DNA from: Clostridiaceae bacterium
GTDB taxonomy: Bacteria; Bacillota; Clostridia; Saccharofermentanales; DTU023
DNA length: 44,768 bases
Direction: 5' to 3'
NCBI GenBank assembly: GCA_012519085.1
Contig: JAAYQX010000016.1
Location: 1-44,768 of the forward strand
A model generated the notes under the pieces. The model searched no databases and was not told where the DNA came from. It was given only the letters and a program-made list of their open reading frames with translations. The position numbers and the translations under genes are program-made. Positions 29,256 to 43,742 of this stretch are shown one piece after another; position 1 is the first letter of the stretch, and each line of letters begins with the position of its first letter.

Positions 29256-32200
29256 TTAGACCGAGACTTTTGCCTGTGCCGCAGTTTCTTCCAACAGCTC
29301 TTGATTCTCGGGTACCACCGGTATCGCGGTAATATTGCGATAACGCTGCATACCGCTTCCGGCCGGAATCAGTTTGCCGATGATGACATTTTCTTTAAGG
29401 CCCAGCAGAGGATCTACTTTGCCCTTGACCGCTGCATCAGTAAGAACTCTTGTCGTCTCCTGGAAAGAGGCAGCGGACAGGAAAGAATCCGTGGCCAGTG
29501 AAGCCTTAGTGATGCCGAGCAGAACACGATTACCTTCGGCCGGCTGAAGACCCAGTGCTTCGGCCTCTGCATTGGCTTTTTCGAAGTCAAACATGTCTAC
29601 CAGACTACCGGTAAGCATATGGGTATCACCGGAGTCTTCGACCTTGCATTTGCGCAGCATCTGGCGGGTAATAATCTCGACATGCTTATCGTTGATCTCA
29701 ACACCGTTGTTCTTATAGACCTTGAGCACCTCGGTAATAATATACTTCTGGACTCCCTCCGCACCCTTGAGCTTCATGATGTCCTGCGGATTAACCGAAC
29801 CGTCCGTGATCAGATCGCCAATCTCAACATAATCGCCTTCGTCAACAATAACGGGTGTCGATAATGGTATCGAATGGACTATACTCTCTCCCTCAGCCGA
29901 AGTAATAGTAACTTCACGTTTGCGCTTATCAGTCTCAACAATGGAGACTACTCCTTCGAGCTCGGCAATTACGGCCTGACCCTTAGGTTTCCTAGCTTCA
30001 AACAGTTCTTCTACGCGTGGCAGACCCTGTGTAATATCGTCACCGGAAGCAATACCGCCGGTATGGAATGTACGCATTGTCAGCTGGGTACCGGGCTCAC
30101 CGATAGACTGGGCAGCCATAATACCTACAGCTTCGCCGACTACGGCAGGCTCACCTGTCGCCAGATTGATGCCATAGCACTTCGCGCAGACGCCGGAGAC
30201 GCAGGCACAGGTCAGATTGCTTCTGATTTTGACTTTCTCCAGGCCTGAATTCTCAATAATCTGAGCCTGATTGTTGGAGATCATTTCACCGGCCTTGACG
30301 ATGATCTCCTGCGTCAGCGGATTGATTACATCAGCAGCGGCATAGCGGCCGCGGACGCGGTCATATAGTCTCTGGACACTTCTGCGTTTATTTTTGCTGC
30401 CTACCGTAATGGCAGATACTTCGATATAATTCTCAGTTCCGCAATCTTCCTCGCGAATGATGACATCTTGGGCAATATCGACCAAACGTCTGGTCAGATA
30501 ACCGGAGTCGGCTGTCTTCAAAGCAGTATCCGACAGAGATTTACGGGCACCGTGTGAGGAAATAAAGAATTCCAGAACATTCATGCCTTCACGCAGATTG
30601 GACTTGATCGGGATTTCAACCGTGCGGCCGGTTGTATCGGCCATATTGCCGCGCATTCCTGCCAGCTGCTTAATCTGGTTGATATTTCCTCTCGCGCCGG
30701 ACTGAGACATCATATAGACGGGGTTAAAGCGACCCAAATTATCTTTCAGAGCTTCAGTAATAGCATCCGTCGTCCGGCGCCAGATATCGATAACAGCGCG
30801 GTAACGACCCTCATTATTGAGCAGGCCGCGCTGATGGCGGCGATTGATCTCAGTCACCTGGACTTCCGCCTCTGCAATCAGAGTTTCTTTAACATCGGGC
30901 ACTACCATATCGAAGACACCGATCGAAATGCCGCCGATCGTCGAATAGTGATAACCCATAGTTTTGATCTCATCCAAAATCTTGGATGTCTTAGTAATGC
31001 CATGAATATGGATACAGCGCTCAATGATATCGCCCAGCTGCCTTTTGCCGACCAGAAAATCGCATTCCAGCTTGAGCAGATCTTTGCCGCCCTGAGAGCG
31101 ATCAACAAAGCCCAGATCCTGAGGGATGATCGAATTAAAGATCATGCGGCCTATGGTAGTGGTAATAACACCGCTGATGGTTTCGCCGTCAACTTCAATC
31201 GTCCGCCGCACCTTAATTGACTGGTGCAGAGTAATAATCTTCAACTCATAGGCCATATTGGCTTCGTTGAAGTCGCTGAAAGCCGGGAGTGGGGCTGCCG
31301 GATCAAAATCATCCGGCTCCTTGTCAATGGTCAGATAGTAGATACCCAGGACCATATCCTGAGTCGGTACCGCAACCGGTTTACCATCCTGCGGTTTGAG
31401 CAGATTGTTGGATGCCAACATCAGGAATCTCGCTTCAGCCTGTGCTTCCGTAGACAAAGGTACGTGGACAGCCATCTGGTCGCCATCAAAGTCAGCGTTA
31501 TAAGCGGTACAGACCAGCGGATGGAGCTGAATGGCACGGCCCTCAACCAAAACCGGCTCAAAGGCCTGTATGCCCAGACGGTGTAATGTCGGCGCTCTGT
31601 TGAGAAGAACCGGATGGTCCTTGATAACATTTTCCAGTGTATCCCAGACCAGATCGCCGCCGCGCTCAACCAAGCGGCGAGCCGACTTTATATTCTGAGC
31701 CAATTCATGTTTGACGATCTCACGCATCACGAAGGGTTTGAATAGCTCTAGGGCCATCTCCTTGGGCAAGCCACACTGATGCATCTTCAGTTCAGGGCCG
31801 ACAACAATGACAGAGCGGCCGGAGTAGTCAACACGTTTGCCGAGCAGATTCTGGCGGAAGCGACCCTGCTTGCCTTTGAGCAAATCAGAAAGTGATTTCA
31901 GGGCACGGTTGCCGGCACCGGTCACCGCTCTGCCGCGGCGACCGTTGTCGATCAGGGCATCTACTGCTTCCTGCAGCATTCTTTTCTCATTTCTGACGAT
32001 AATATTAGGAGCACCCAGCTGCAATAATTTATTGAGTCGGTTATTGCGGTTGATCACACGGCGATAAAGATCATTGAGATCAGAAGTAGCAAAGCGACCG
32101 CCATCCAGCTGAACCATAGGCCTCAGCTCCGGTGGCAGCACCGGCAACACATCCAGAATCATCCAGCCGGGCTCAAAACCTGAGAGTTTAAAGGCTTCAA

Positions 32201-32840
32201 TGACCTCCAGCCGCTTGATCAGACGACTTTTTCTCTGGCCTTTTGCCTGCTGCAACTGTTCGCGCAGATCTTCAGCCAGTTGATCAATATCGATCTGGTT
32301 AAGCAGATCCTTGATCGCTTCCGCACCCATTTTGGCTACGAAATCATGCCGGCCGTATTCGGCGACATATTCCCTATATTCGCGTTCGTTAATGATATCG
32401 TATTTATTCAGGTCGGTAGAACCCGGGTCAATCACAATATAGGCCGCAAAATAGAGTATCTTTTCCAGATTGCGGGGTGACATATCCAGAACCAGGCCCA
32501 TGCGGCTGGGAATACCGCGGAAGTACCAGATATGAGAAACAGGTGCTGCCAGACGGATATGACCCATTCTTTCCCGCCTGACTTTAGACCTGGTCACTTC
32601 GACACCGCAGCGATCGCAAACGATACCCTTATATCTGATCTTTTTATATTTACCGCAGTGACATTCCCAATCCTTGGTCGGCCCGAAAATCTTTTCACAG
32701 AACAGACCGTCCAGTTCCGGCTTCAGGGTACGGTAATTGATTGTTTCAGGTTTTTTGACTTCGCCATGTGACCATTCCAGAATTTTCTCCGGAGAAGCGA
32801 GACCAATACCAATTGCTTCAAAATTGTTAATTTCTGACAT
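29256..32840 (-). CDS. rpoC: DNA-directed RNA polymerase beta' subunit
   Basis: [40 protein letters not shown]; start [10 protein letters not shown] at 32840. Confidence 0.99.
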   Translation of the reverse strand: MSEINNFEAIGIGLASPEKILEWSHGEVKKPETINYRTLKPELDGLFCEKIFGPTKDWECHCGKYKKIRYKGIVCDRCGVEVTRSKVRRERMGHIRLAAPVSHIWYFRGIPSRMGLVLDMSPRNLEKILYFAAYIVIDPGSTDLNKYDIINEREYREYVAEYGRHDFVAKMGAEAIKDLLNQIDIDQLAEDLREQLQQAKGQRKSRLIKRLEVIEAFKLSGFEPGWMILDVLPVLPPELRPMVQLDGGRFATSDLNDLYRRVINRNNRLNKLLQLGAPNIIVRNEKRMLQEAVDALIDNGRRGRAVTGAGNRALKSLSDLLKGKQGRFRQNLLGKRVDYSGRSVIVVGPELKMHQCGLPKEMALELFKPFVMREIVKHELAQNIKSARRLVERGGDLVWDTLENVIKDHPVLLNRAPTLHRLGIQAFEPVLVEGRAIQLHPLVCTAYNADFDGDQMAVHVPLSTEAQAEARFLMLASNNLLKPQDGKPVAVPTQDMVLGIYYLTIDKEPDDFDPAAPLPAFSDFNEANMAYELKIITLHQSIKVRRTIEVDGETISGVITTTIGRMIFNSIIPQDLGFVDRSQGGKDLLKLECDFLVGKRQLGDIIERCIHIHGITKTSKILDEIKTMGYHYSTIGGISIGVFDMVVPDVKETLIAEAEVQVTEINRRHQRGLLNNEGRYRAVIDIWRRTTDAITEALKDNLGRFNPVYMMSQSGARGNINQIKQLAGMRGNMADTTGRTVEIPIKSNLREGMNVLEFFISSHGARKSLSDTALKTADSGYLTRRLVDIAQDVIIREEDCGTENYIEVSAITVGSKNKRRSVQRLYDRVRGRYAAADVINPLTQEIIVKAGEMISNNQAQIIENSGLEKVKIRSNLTCACVSGVCAKCYGINLATGEPAVVGEAVGIMAAQSIGEPGTQLTMRTFHTGGIASGDDITQGLPRVEELFEARKPKGQAVIAELEGVVSIVETDKRKREVTITSAEGESIVHSIPLSTPVIVDEGDYVEIGDLITDGSVNPQDIMKLKGAEGVQKYIITEVLKVYKNNGVEINDKHVEIITRQMLRKCKVEDSGDTHMLTGSLVDMFDFEKANAEAEALGLQPAEGNRVLLGITKASLATDSFLSAASFQETTRVLTDAAVKGKVDPLLGLKENVIIGKLIPAGSGMQRYRNITAIPVVPENQELLEETAAQAKVSV

Positions 32841-32859
32841 TTTATCCCTCATCTAGAAC

Positions 32860-36633
<3,774 letters not shown>

Positions 36634-36639
36634 CAACGA

Positions 36640-36723
36640 TCACCTCACGACTAAATCGGCACAGCCGACTGGAGTGACGGCAGAATAACCTGCCCTACCA
36701 TAACCGGTACGAGCAGGTTTCAT
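36640..36723 (-). other. Small ORF (27 aa) in rpoB leader, ending just before the rpoB start
   Basis: MKPARTGYGRAGYSAVTPVGCADLVVR*, read manually; coding status uncertain. Confidence 0.3.
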
Positions 36724-36733
36724 GGTCACATCT

Positions 36734-36787
36734 TTACTTAAGCAGATAATAGATCGTCAGCAATAGTCCGCTGGGCGCAGAATACAT
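36734..36787 (-). other. Small ORF (17 aa) in rpoB leader downstream of GGAGGTG
   Basis: MYSAPSGLLLTIYYLLK*, read manually; SD spacing long (~13 nt). Confidence 0.35.
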
Positions 36788-36827
36788 AAGAATAAGCACA
36801 CCTCCAGACTTAGTGACACGTCTAATG

Positions 36828-36856
36828 ATTTTACTATTTTAGAATCAATGTGTCAA
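36828..36856 (-). promoter_or_regulatory. Predicted strong sigma-A promoter of rpoBC
   Basis: Minus strand TTGACA-N17-TAAAAT (-35 36851-36856, -10 36828-36833). Confidence 0.8.
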
Positions 36857-36908
36857 GAAGGCCCAGGAAAAAATATTCTAAAAATATTCGACTCTGTAAT
36901 TAATCAAT

Positions 36909-36934
36909 CTGATGGCTTGAACTGATGGCTTGAA
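36909..36934. repeat. Perfect tandem duplication of CTGATGGCTTGAA
   Basis: Two adjacent identical 13-mers in the rpoB/pilB intergenic region. Confidence 0.9.
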
Positions 36935-37076
36935 AAATAGCCTGAGGGATCTTTTATCAGCTTTTTCAGCTATGTCAACGAAACCTTGTTTGGAGTCTCA
37001 GGCCAAATACTCTTTTGGGCAGTAGTTCCTAATTGAGTGTTCAAAGTGTGAAGATGTGGTTTATATGGTGCATTGT

Positions 37077-37128
37077 GGTGTATTATTGGGAGGTGTATTA
37101 TTGATGAGATAATGAATTATAATATAAT
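37077..37128 (+). promoter_or_regulatory. Candidate pilB promoter region with 12-bp direct repeats
   Basis: GGTGTATTATTG at 37077-37088 and 37092-37103 (15-bp period); TTGATG-N16-TATAAT (-35 37101-37106, -10 37123-37128). Confidence 0.5.
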
Positions 37129-37148
37129 AAATAAGCAAGGAATAAATT

Positions 37149-38849
37149 ATGAAATATAGAAGACTAGGTGAAATTTTAACAGATGCGGGCATTATATCTG
37201 AGGAGCAGCTAACTAAGGCGCTTGCTCTCGGCAAGGAACAGAAAAAACGTCTTGGCGAGGTTTTGATTGACAATGAGATTGTAACCGAAAGACAGCTCAT
37301 AGATGTACTTCAATATCAATTGGGTGTTGATTTCATCGACCTTTCTAAAGTTGATATTCCTGTTCAGATGGCTCAGCTTCTTCCTAAGAACATTGCGAAG
37401 AAGCATGAGGTCGTGCCTGTGAGGGTGGCAGGAGATGCTATTTATGTAGCAATGTCCGACCCTCTGAATTTCATGGCCATCGAAGAAGTCAAATCAGCGA
37501 CGAAGAAGCGTGTCATACCGATGATCGCTACGAAGAGCGCAACTGACAGGGCAATACATGTGCTTTACGGCAGTGAGAACGTAAGCCGCGCTATAGACGA
37601 GATGCAGAAGTCTATGAATATTGACACTGTTCAGCCGATCGGCGACCTAGTTGAGTCAGGTGAAGTTGATGAACAAGCCGCACCGGGAATCAGACTTGTC
37701 AATTCGATCATAGAGCGCGGTGCGCAGGAGAATGCCTCCGATATTCATATGGAGCCGAGAGAAAACGAATTCGTAATCAGGATGAGGATAGACGGTGTGT
37801 TGCACGAAATGTTTACCGTTCCTCAAAATCTGCAATCGTCTGTAATATCCAGGATTAAAATTATGGGTGAAATGGATATCGCTGAGAGGAGAATACCTCA
37901 GGACGGTCGTTCTAACATAAGAGTTAAGGGGAGAGATATAGACCTCAGGATTTCCACACTCCCTACCAAATACGGTGAAAAAGTGGTTATCCGTTTCCTC
38001 GAAAAGTCGGCATCGCTCCTTACGAGCAACGGCATTGGACTTGCCGGCAAGCTTCTAGACAATTATAACCAACTTATAGCTAACGCCAACGGAGTAATAC
38101 TCATTGCCGGACCTACAGGTTCAGGAAAAACTACCACTATGTATACTATGGTGAATGATCTTAACCGTGAGGAAGTCAATCTGGTGACTCTGGAAGACCC
38201 TATAGAATACAATATCGACGGTGTGAATCAGGTTCAGATCAACGAAAAAGTGGGCATGACATTCGCCAACGGTCTGCGTGCGATACTGCGTCAAGACCCG
38301 GACATCATAGCCGTCGGAGAAATCCGTGACGGAGAAACAGCCGAAATAGCAATGCGTGCCGCCATAACGGGACACCTGGTATTATCGACCATACATACGA
38401 ATTCTGCCATTGCGACTTTGGACAGACTGCTCGATATAGGCGTAGAGCCTTACCTGATCGCGAGTGCTCTTAAAGGTGTCGTAGCGCAGAGGCTCTTGCG
38501 TAAGATTTGTCCCAACTGCAAAGAATCTTACACGCCCGACGAGGAAGAACTAATTTCCATGGGTCTTGATCCTTACAAGTCACAGAATGTCAAGTTTTAC
38601 CGGGGACAAGGCTGTCCTGACTGTCTGGGCACAGGTTATCGCGGCAGAACCGCGGCCTTCGAAATGTTGGTGCTTAATTCCGAAATTAAACAGAAGTTCA
38701 GAGAAAATGCGCCGCACCACGAACTCGAGGAAGCAATTTATCGCTCCCCGAATTTCGAAACGATGAGTCAGAATTGTCTAAGACTTGTTTTAGAAGGCAA
38801 GACAACCGCAAGTGAGGCGCAAAGAATCCTCTACACTACAGACTTATAA
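37149..38849 (+). CDS. pilB: Type IV pilus assembly ATPase PilB (GspE family)
   Basis: N-terminal MshEN-like region; GPTGSGKTTTMYTMVNDLN; LRQDPDIIAVGEIRDGETAEIAMRAAITGHLVLSTIHTN; CPNCKESY...CPDCLGTGYRGR. Confidence 0.95.
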   Translation: MKYRRLGEILTDAGIISEEQLTKALALGKEQKKRLGEVLIDNEIVTERQLIDVLQYQLGVDFIDLSKVDIPVQMAQLLPKNIAKKHEVVPVRVAGDAIYVAMSDPLNFMAIEEVKSATKKRVIPMIATKSATDRAIHVLYGSENVSRAIDEMQKSMNIDTVQPIGDLVESGEVDEQAAPGIRLVNSIIERGAQENASDIHMEPRENEFVIRMRIDGVLHEMFTVPQNLQSSVISRIKIMGEMDIAERRIPQDGRSNIRVKGRDIDLRISTLPTKYGEKVVIRFLEKSASLLTSNGIGLAGKLLDNYNQLIANANGVILIAGPTGSGKTTTMYTMVNDLNREEVNLVTLEDPIEYNIDGVNQVQINEKVGMTFANGLRAILRQDPDIIAVGEIRDGETAEIAMRAAITGHLVLSTIHTNSAIATLDRLLDIGVEPYLIASALKGVVAQRLLRKICPNCKESYTPDEEELISMGLDPYKSQNVKFYRGQGCPDCLGTGYRGRTAAFEMLVLNSEIKQKFRENAPHHELEEAIYRSPNFETMSQNCLRLVLEGKTTASEAQRILYTTDL

Positions 38850-38893
38850 AGAAATAACCGTTTGTATTATTGCTCGAAAACTGCCGGACGAGG

Positions 38894-39994
38894 ATGATGA
38901 TGAATATAATAGAAATAATTAAAGAAGCACAGATAAGAAGGGCATCGGATATACATGTCGTGTATGGGCTTCCTGTCAGAATCAGAATCGACGGAGTCCT
39001 CGAAAACTATGACGACAATGTTCTCACACATGAGGATTGCAACGATATAGCCAGGCAGCTTCTCGGTGCGAAATACAAAATGCTTGAGTCAGTCGGAGAG
39101 GTCGATGCGGCAGGGACTTTTGCTGATAATATCCGTTGCAGGCTGCATGTGTTCAGACAGCAAGGGCATATCAGCTCCGCCATCCGTATCTTGTCCGACA
39201 GAATACCCGAACTAGAGATGCTTGGCTTGCCGCCTATTTGCTACGAATTCGCAGAATATCCGAGAGGAATAGTAATCGTAACGGGAGAAACAGGCTCCGG
39301 TAAATCCACTACATTGGCCGCACTCCTTAACCGCATCAATCAAACCCGAGCACAGCACATTATCACGCTCGAGGATCCGATAGAATACATCTATCACCCA
39401 GACAAATGCACCATCAACCAGAGGGAGGTCGAGGCTGATACCGCAAGCTATGAGACCGGGCTGAAAGCGATACTGCGTGAAGACCCAGATATCATACTGA
39501 TAGGTGAGATGCGAAGTCTGGATACGATTGAAACGGCTTTGACAGCCGCGGAAACAGGGCATTTGGTTTTTGCCACACTTCACACCAACAGTGCGGCGGA
39601 TTCCATAGACCGTATAGTAAGTGTTTTCCCGGGGGAAAGACAGCAACAAATCAGGCTTCAACTCAGCAGGACGCTAAGAGCAGTGCTTTCGCAACAGCTC
39701 CTTCCCCGCGCCGGCGGACAAGGCAGGGTGCTGGCCTGTGAGGTAATGGTGCCTAATTCCGCCATCAGGGCCATGATCAGAGAGGGCAAGACGCCTCAGA
39801 TTGCCAGTGCGATTCAGACTACCGCGGCGGAAGGCAATATCTCTATGGATAATTTCCTGGCCGGCCTCGTTAGGCAGGGTGCTATATCCAAGGAGGTAGC
39901 TGTAGAGGCGGCACATGATATAGATTTTCTGAAAAAACTTATAGGTGTTTCGGGTTTGTCAACTTCAATAAGCCGTGACAGAATAAGAAGATAG
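38894..39994 (+). CDS. pilT: Type IV pilus retraction ATPase PilT
   Basis: RRASDIHVVYGLPVRIRIDG; GETGSGKSTTLAALLN; AIRAMIREGKTPQIASAIQT (PilT C-terminal motif); start at ATG 38894 preferred over TTG 38870. Confidence 0.95.
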   Translation: MMMNIIEIIKEAQIRRASDIHVVYGLPVRIRIDGVLENYDDNVLTHEDCNDIARQLLGAKYKMLESVGEVDAAGTFADNIRCRLHVFRQQGHISSAIRILSDRIPELEMLGLPPICYEFAEYPRGIVIVTGETGSGKSTTLAALLNRINQTRAQHIITLEDPIEYIYHPDKCTINQREVEADTASYETGLKAILREDPDIILIGEMRSLDTIETALTAAETGHLVFATLHTNSAADSIDRIVSVFPGERQQQIRLQLSRTLRAVLSQQLLPRAGGQGRVLACEVMVPNSAIRAMIREGKTPQIASAIQTTAAEGNISMDNFLAGLVRQGAISKEVAVEAAHDIDFLKKLIGVSGLSTSISRDRIRR

Positions 39995-40059
39995 ACACTT
40001 GCTTTTAACCAAAAATTAATAGAGCTTCTTTTATAATAATTAGAAACAGAGAGAAAAAC

Positions 40060-41268
40060 ATGGTCACATATAAATACAAAGCTTTATCAAAAGATGGCAT
40101 AGAGGTCGAAGGCGTAATCAAGGCTCACGACAAAAATGACGCGGTATTCAAGCTAAAAAATGAATACGGCATCATCGTAGATATCAAGGAAGTGGTGAGC
40201 TTAGACCTTTTTACGAAAAAAGAAGGCCGAGGCAAAGTAAAAGACAAGGATATAGCCCTCATGTGCCAGCAGTTTTCCATTCTTCTTACGGCGGGACTGC
40301 CGATAGCCAGAACTGTGGAACTTGTAGGTGTGAGGTCAGAGAACAAGGCGCTTAAGCAGATTCTCACCTCCGTAGCTGAAGATGTAACCGAAGGATATAA
40401 CTTAGCAAGCAGCTTCCAGCTGAGAGCAGATAACCTGCCTGTCAACTTTATTGAAACCATCAGGGCGGGCGAGGAGTCCGGTTCCCTGGAAATAGCGTTC
40501 GGCAGATTGGCGGGCTTCTTTGAAAAGAAAGCCAATATATCCGGCAAAGTTAAGTCTGCTCTGACCTATCCGATTCTGGTCATAATAGTCGCAATCATAG
40601 TAATTGCTGTTATAATGGGATATGCTGTGCCGGTATTTACGAAAGTGTTTATGGATATGGATATTGAACTTCCGTTACCGACCAGAATATTGATAGCCAT
40701 GTCAGATTTCTTTAAGGTCGCAACTATACCTATAATATGCATTATTGTGGCACTAATACTTGCATATGGATTTTTAAAGAAAAAAGAAAGCTGGGCCATC
40801 AAGTTTGACAAGATTAAACTGAAATTACCTGTTTTGGGCAAGATAAACATCATGAATGCGGCAAGCCAGTTTGCCAACACCTTCTCCACTATGCTGGCTG
40901 CCGGTATTCCTGCTGTCAGAGCTCTCGGAATCACCGCGAAATCGTTGCCGAACGCCTATGTGGCCGACGAAATACTTAAGTCGGTCGGCATTGTAGAGCA
41001 GGGTTATTCGATAGGAAACGCTCTCAGACAGGTTAAAGAGATGCCGGAGCTTCTGGTCGAGATGACGGCAGTAGGTGAGGACTCGGGCTCAATGGAGCAT
41101 ACCCTTGAGGTAATTGGGCATTATTACGACACTGAGGTCGAGTATGTGACAAGCAGGGCGGTCAAATTGATCGAGCCGGTGATAATAATCGTGCTGGCGG
41201 TATTAGTAGCATTCATACTACTCTCGGTCTATCTGCCCATGTTTAGTATGTATGGCAGTATTGAATAG
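40060..41268 (+). CDS. pilC: Type IV pilus inner-membrane platform protein PilC (GspF family)
   Basis: LMCQQFSILLTAGLPIARTVELV...RAGEESGSLEIAFGRLAGFFE...FANTFSTMLAAGIPAVRALGI...GEDSGSMEHTLEVIGHYYDTEVE. Confidence 0.95.
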   Translation: MVTYKYKALSKDGIEVEGVIKAHDKNDAVFKLKNEYGIIVDIKEVVSLDLFTKKEGRGKVKDKDIALMCQQFSILLTAGLPIARTVELVGVRSENKALKQILTSVAEDVTEGYNLASSFQLRADNLPVNFIETIRAGEESGSLEIAFGRLAGFFEKKANISGKVKSALTYPILVIIVAIIVIAVIMGYAVPVFTKVFMDMDIELPLPTRILIAMSDFFKVATIPIICIIVALILAYGFLKKKESWAIKFDKIKLKLPVLGKINIMNAASQFANTFSTMLAAGIPAVRALGITAKSLPNAYVADEILKSVGIVEQGYSIGNALRQVKEMPELLVEMTAVGEDSGSMEHTLEVIGHYYDTEVEYVTSRAVKLIEPVIIIVLAVLVAFILLSVYLPMFSMYGSIE

Positions 41269-41432
41269 GGTAAGACTGATGCGGTTAACGATAAATATAA
41301 CCTTGCATAAGTTATCTGTGCTTTCTGTATGGAAGTCAGAGCGAAAACGGTTTTAACGGGTCACCCCCCATTTCCCGCTAAAAATATATAATCCTAAAAA
41401 GAAAAATATAATAAAAATAGGAGATAAGATTA

Positions 41433-41801
41433 ATGAAAAAAATGAACAACAAAGGCTTTACTTTAATGGAAGTTCTCATCGTAGTAGCAATTATCGCTGT
41501 CTTAGTAGCAATTGCTATTCCAGTTCTTACAGGGCAGCTTGAAAAGGCAAGAGAAGCAACTGACCTTGCAAATATTAGAGCTGCTTATGCAGAGGCAGCA
41601 GTTGAAGTACTCACAAATGAGGACGGCACTGCTTCAGTAGCCTCAGAAACAATGGTACAGGCAACAAGCGGTTGGACTACAGTTAGTTCGCCTAAAATAG
41701 GTGGCGAACCTGTTCCAGCTGTAGAAAAAGGAAACGTAGTAACCGTTACTGTTGCAGCTGATGGAAAAGTTTCTTTCGCAGTAACAACACCGTCACCGTA
41801 G
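41433..41801 (+). CDS. pilA: Type IV pilin (class III signal peptide)
   Basis: MKKMNNKG|FTLMEVLIVVAIIAVLVAIAIPVLTGQLEKARE; strong SD ataggagataag. Confidence 0.93.
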   Translation: MKKMNNKGFTLMEVLIVVAIIAVLVAIAIPVLTGQLEKAREATDLANIRAAYAEAAVEVLTNEDGTASVASETMVQATSGWTTVSSPKIGGEPVPAVEKGNVVTVTVAADGKVSFAVTTPSP

Positions 41802-41865
41802 GATAATACAATCTTGCAATTATCTAAACCGGTTGCTGACCCGGTGATTAGGAACAAAAAAACAA

Positions 41866-41916
41866 ATTATTCTCCCGAGGATGTAGGGGTGCATCTTCGG
41901 GGGATAATATGTTTTT
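41866..41916 (+). terminator. Intrinsic terminator after the pilin gene
   Basis: attattctcccgaggatg taggggtg catcttcgggggataatat gttttt. Confidence 0.75.
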
Positions 41917-41930
41917 GAGAGAATGATGAT

Positions 41931-42716
41931 ATGACAATCTATTCATCGACATTTTTTACCTTTTTTGGTTTTTTCGTAGCCTTCTTAAGCGGCATAGTGA
42001 TGGGCAGCTTTCTTAACTGTGCAGTTATGAGAATGCTGTCGGGAGAACCTATTGTAAGAGGAAGGTCGCACTGTATGTCATGCGGACACAGGCTGGGGGT
42101 GCTTGATTTGATTCCGCTTGGCAGCTGGCTTCTTCTCAGGGGTAAATGCAGATATTGCGGTTCTAAGATAAGCGCGAGGTATCCCCTCAGTGAACTTGTT
42201 TTGGGCGCAGTTTATGTCTTAATCCTGGCTAAGTATGATTTAACCTTAAGAGCGCTGGAACTAATCGTGCTGTGCTCGCTTTTGTTCTGCATCACGCTCT
42301 GCGATTTGGATCAGCATATAATTCCCGACCGGTTCATCATCATCGGAATTATTAACAGAATTATTTTTATTCTGCTAACGGGAAATATATTAGAAGAGTT
42401 AAAGTTCAGTTTAATCGGGGCCTTCTCAGTGTCGCTTCCGCTCCTCATTTTATCGCTCATCCTCGATAAAATTCTCAAAAAAGATACAATGGGCGGCGGA
42501 GACATCAAGTTGTTTTTTATGGCGGGGATGTATTTCGCTTGGTCTGTGAATGTTCTCGTGCTGTTCATGAGCGCGATCATAGGAATAATTTTTGGCCTTG
42601 TGACAAAAAAGAATGAAGAAAAACAGATACCTTTCGGACCGGCCGTTTCAATTGGATATTTTCTGGGTATGCTCGGCGGAAGCGAATTGGTTCATCTATA
42701 TTCAGGTCTTTATTAG
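41931..42716 (+). CDS. pilD: Prepilin peptidase / N-methyltransferase PilD
   Basis: SGIVMGSFLNCAVMRM, two CxxC motifs (CMSCGH, CRYCGS), CDLDQHIIPDR, MGGGDIKLFFMAG. Confidence 0.95.
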   Translation: MTIYSSTFFTFFGFFVAFLSGIVMGSFLNCAVMRMLSGEPIVRGRSHCMSCGHRLGVLDLIPLGSWLLLRGKCRYCGSKISARYPLSELVLGAVYVLILAKYDLTLRALELIVLCSLLFCITLCDLDQHIIPDRFIIIGIINRIIFILLTGNILEELKFSLIGAFSVSLPLLILSLILDKILKKDTMGGGDIKLFFMAGMYFAWSVNVLVLFMSAIIGIIFGLVTKKNEEKQIPFGPAVSIGYFLGMLGGSELVHLYSGLY

Positions 42717-42739
42717 ACCGGATGGCAGGAGAATGGTTT

Positions 42740-43729
42740 GTGGCTAAAAACTATATCGGGATTGAGATAGGGAACGGAATCGCTACGATGTATCAGGGCG
42801 GAAACAAGGGCAGAATCCTGGTTTCGCGTCTGCCTGAGAATCTCGTGGATGGCGGTGAAATTATTGCACCGGAGTTCCTCTCAAAATTTTTGAAAAAAAT
42901 GAAGAAAGAGGGCAGGTTCAGTGGCAAGGCCTGCGCCTTGATTTTACCTGAGTACAGTACATATTTTAGGTCGCTTGAAATGCCTCCGATAAGTGAAAAA
43001 CAGCTGAGACTCAATCTGCCGTATGAATTCAGAGACTTCGTCGGAAACGAGAGTATAAACTACAATTACGATTATGCGGTCGAAGGCTATGCCACAGACG
43101 AGGACGGCAAGGTAAAGGCCATCAGTTTGCTCGCAGCAGCCGCCTCAAAAACAACAATCAAGGAATATGAGGCCCTGCTTTATAGGGCGGGCTTCAAGCT
43201 AAAGGTGGCACTTCCGAGAGAGATGGCTCTGCTCAATCTCGTCAGAAAGGCTATCGAAAGGGGAGCTCGCAGTGATAGAACTTTCATAATCATCGATGTG
43301 GGTTTCGCGAGCACGAGGGTCTATATCTTTCAAGGCGAAGATCTGAAAGCGACTAAAACTATCGAAATGGGCTGCAGGGATGTGGACAGCGTAATAGCGG
43401 ATTATTATAATATCGATATTTATCTTGCTGCTTCATACAGGGAGACCGACCATGACGGTATACTGGAAAGCGATGTATGCCGGGCGGTATACAACAGGAT
43501 ATCACTGGAAGTAATGAAAGCTATAAACTTCTACAAATACGAAAATCAGCAGAGCGAATTCGAGGACTGCTTCATCTGCGGTGACTGCTCGGATACCGAA
43601 GCTCTTGTAGACAATATGCTTACATACGTCCGGCTGAACAGGGCGAATCTGGATGTGATTTTACCTGAAGAATGCAGAGGCCTGAGTGACGCTCCGCGCG
43701 CACTCATGGCCATAGGTGTTACTTTATAG
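42740..43729 (+). CDS. pilM: Type IV pilus assembly protein PilM-like (actin-like fold)
   Basis: NYIGIEIGNGIATMYQ, FIIIDVGFASTRVYIF; position in cluster; GTG start at 42740 with SD ggagaa (alternative ATG 42722). Confidence 0.8.
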   Translation: MAKNYIGIEIGNGIATMYQGGNKGRILVSRLPENLVDGGEIIAPEFLSKFLKKMKKEGRFSGKACALILPEYSTYFRSLEMPPISEKQLRLNLPYEFRDFVGNESINYNYDYAVEGYATDEDGKVKAISLLAAAASKTTIKEYEALLYRAGFKLKVALPREMALLNLVRKAIERGARSDRTFIIIDVGFASTRVYIFQGEDLKATKTIEMGCRDVDSVIADYYNIDIYLAASYRETDHDGILESDVCRAVYNRISLEVMKAINFYKYENQQSEFEDCFICGDCSDTEALVDNMLTYVRLNRANLDVILPEECRGLSDAPRALMAIGVTL

Positions 43730-43742
43730 GAGAAGGAATTTC

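Noticed and set aside
41269-41432. Possible c-di-GMP riboswitch upstream of the pilin gene
   Set aside because: Considered because some clostridial pilin genes have one; no recognisable conserved core was found by eye
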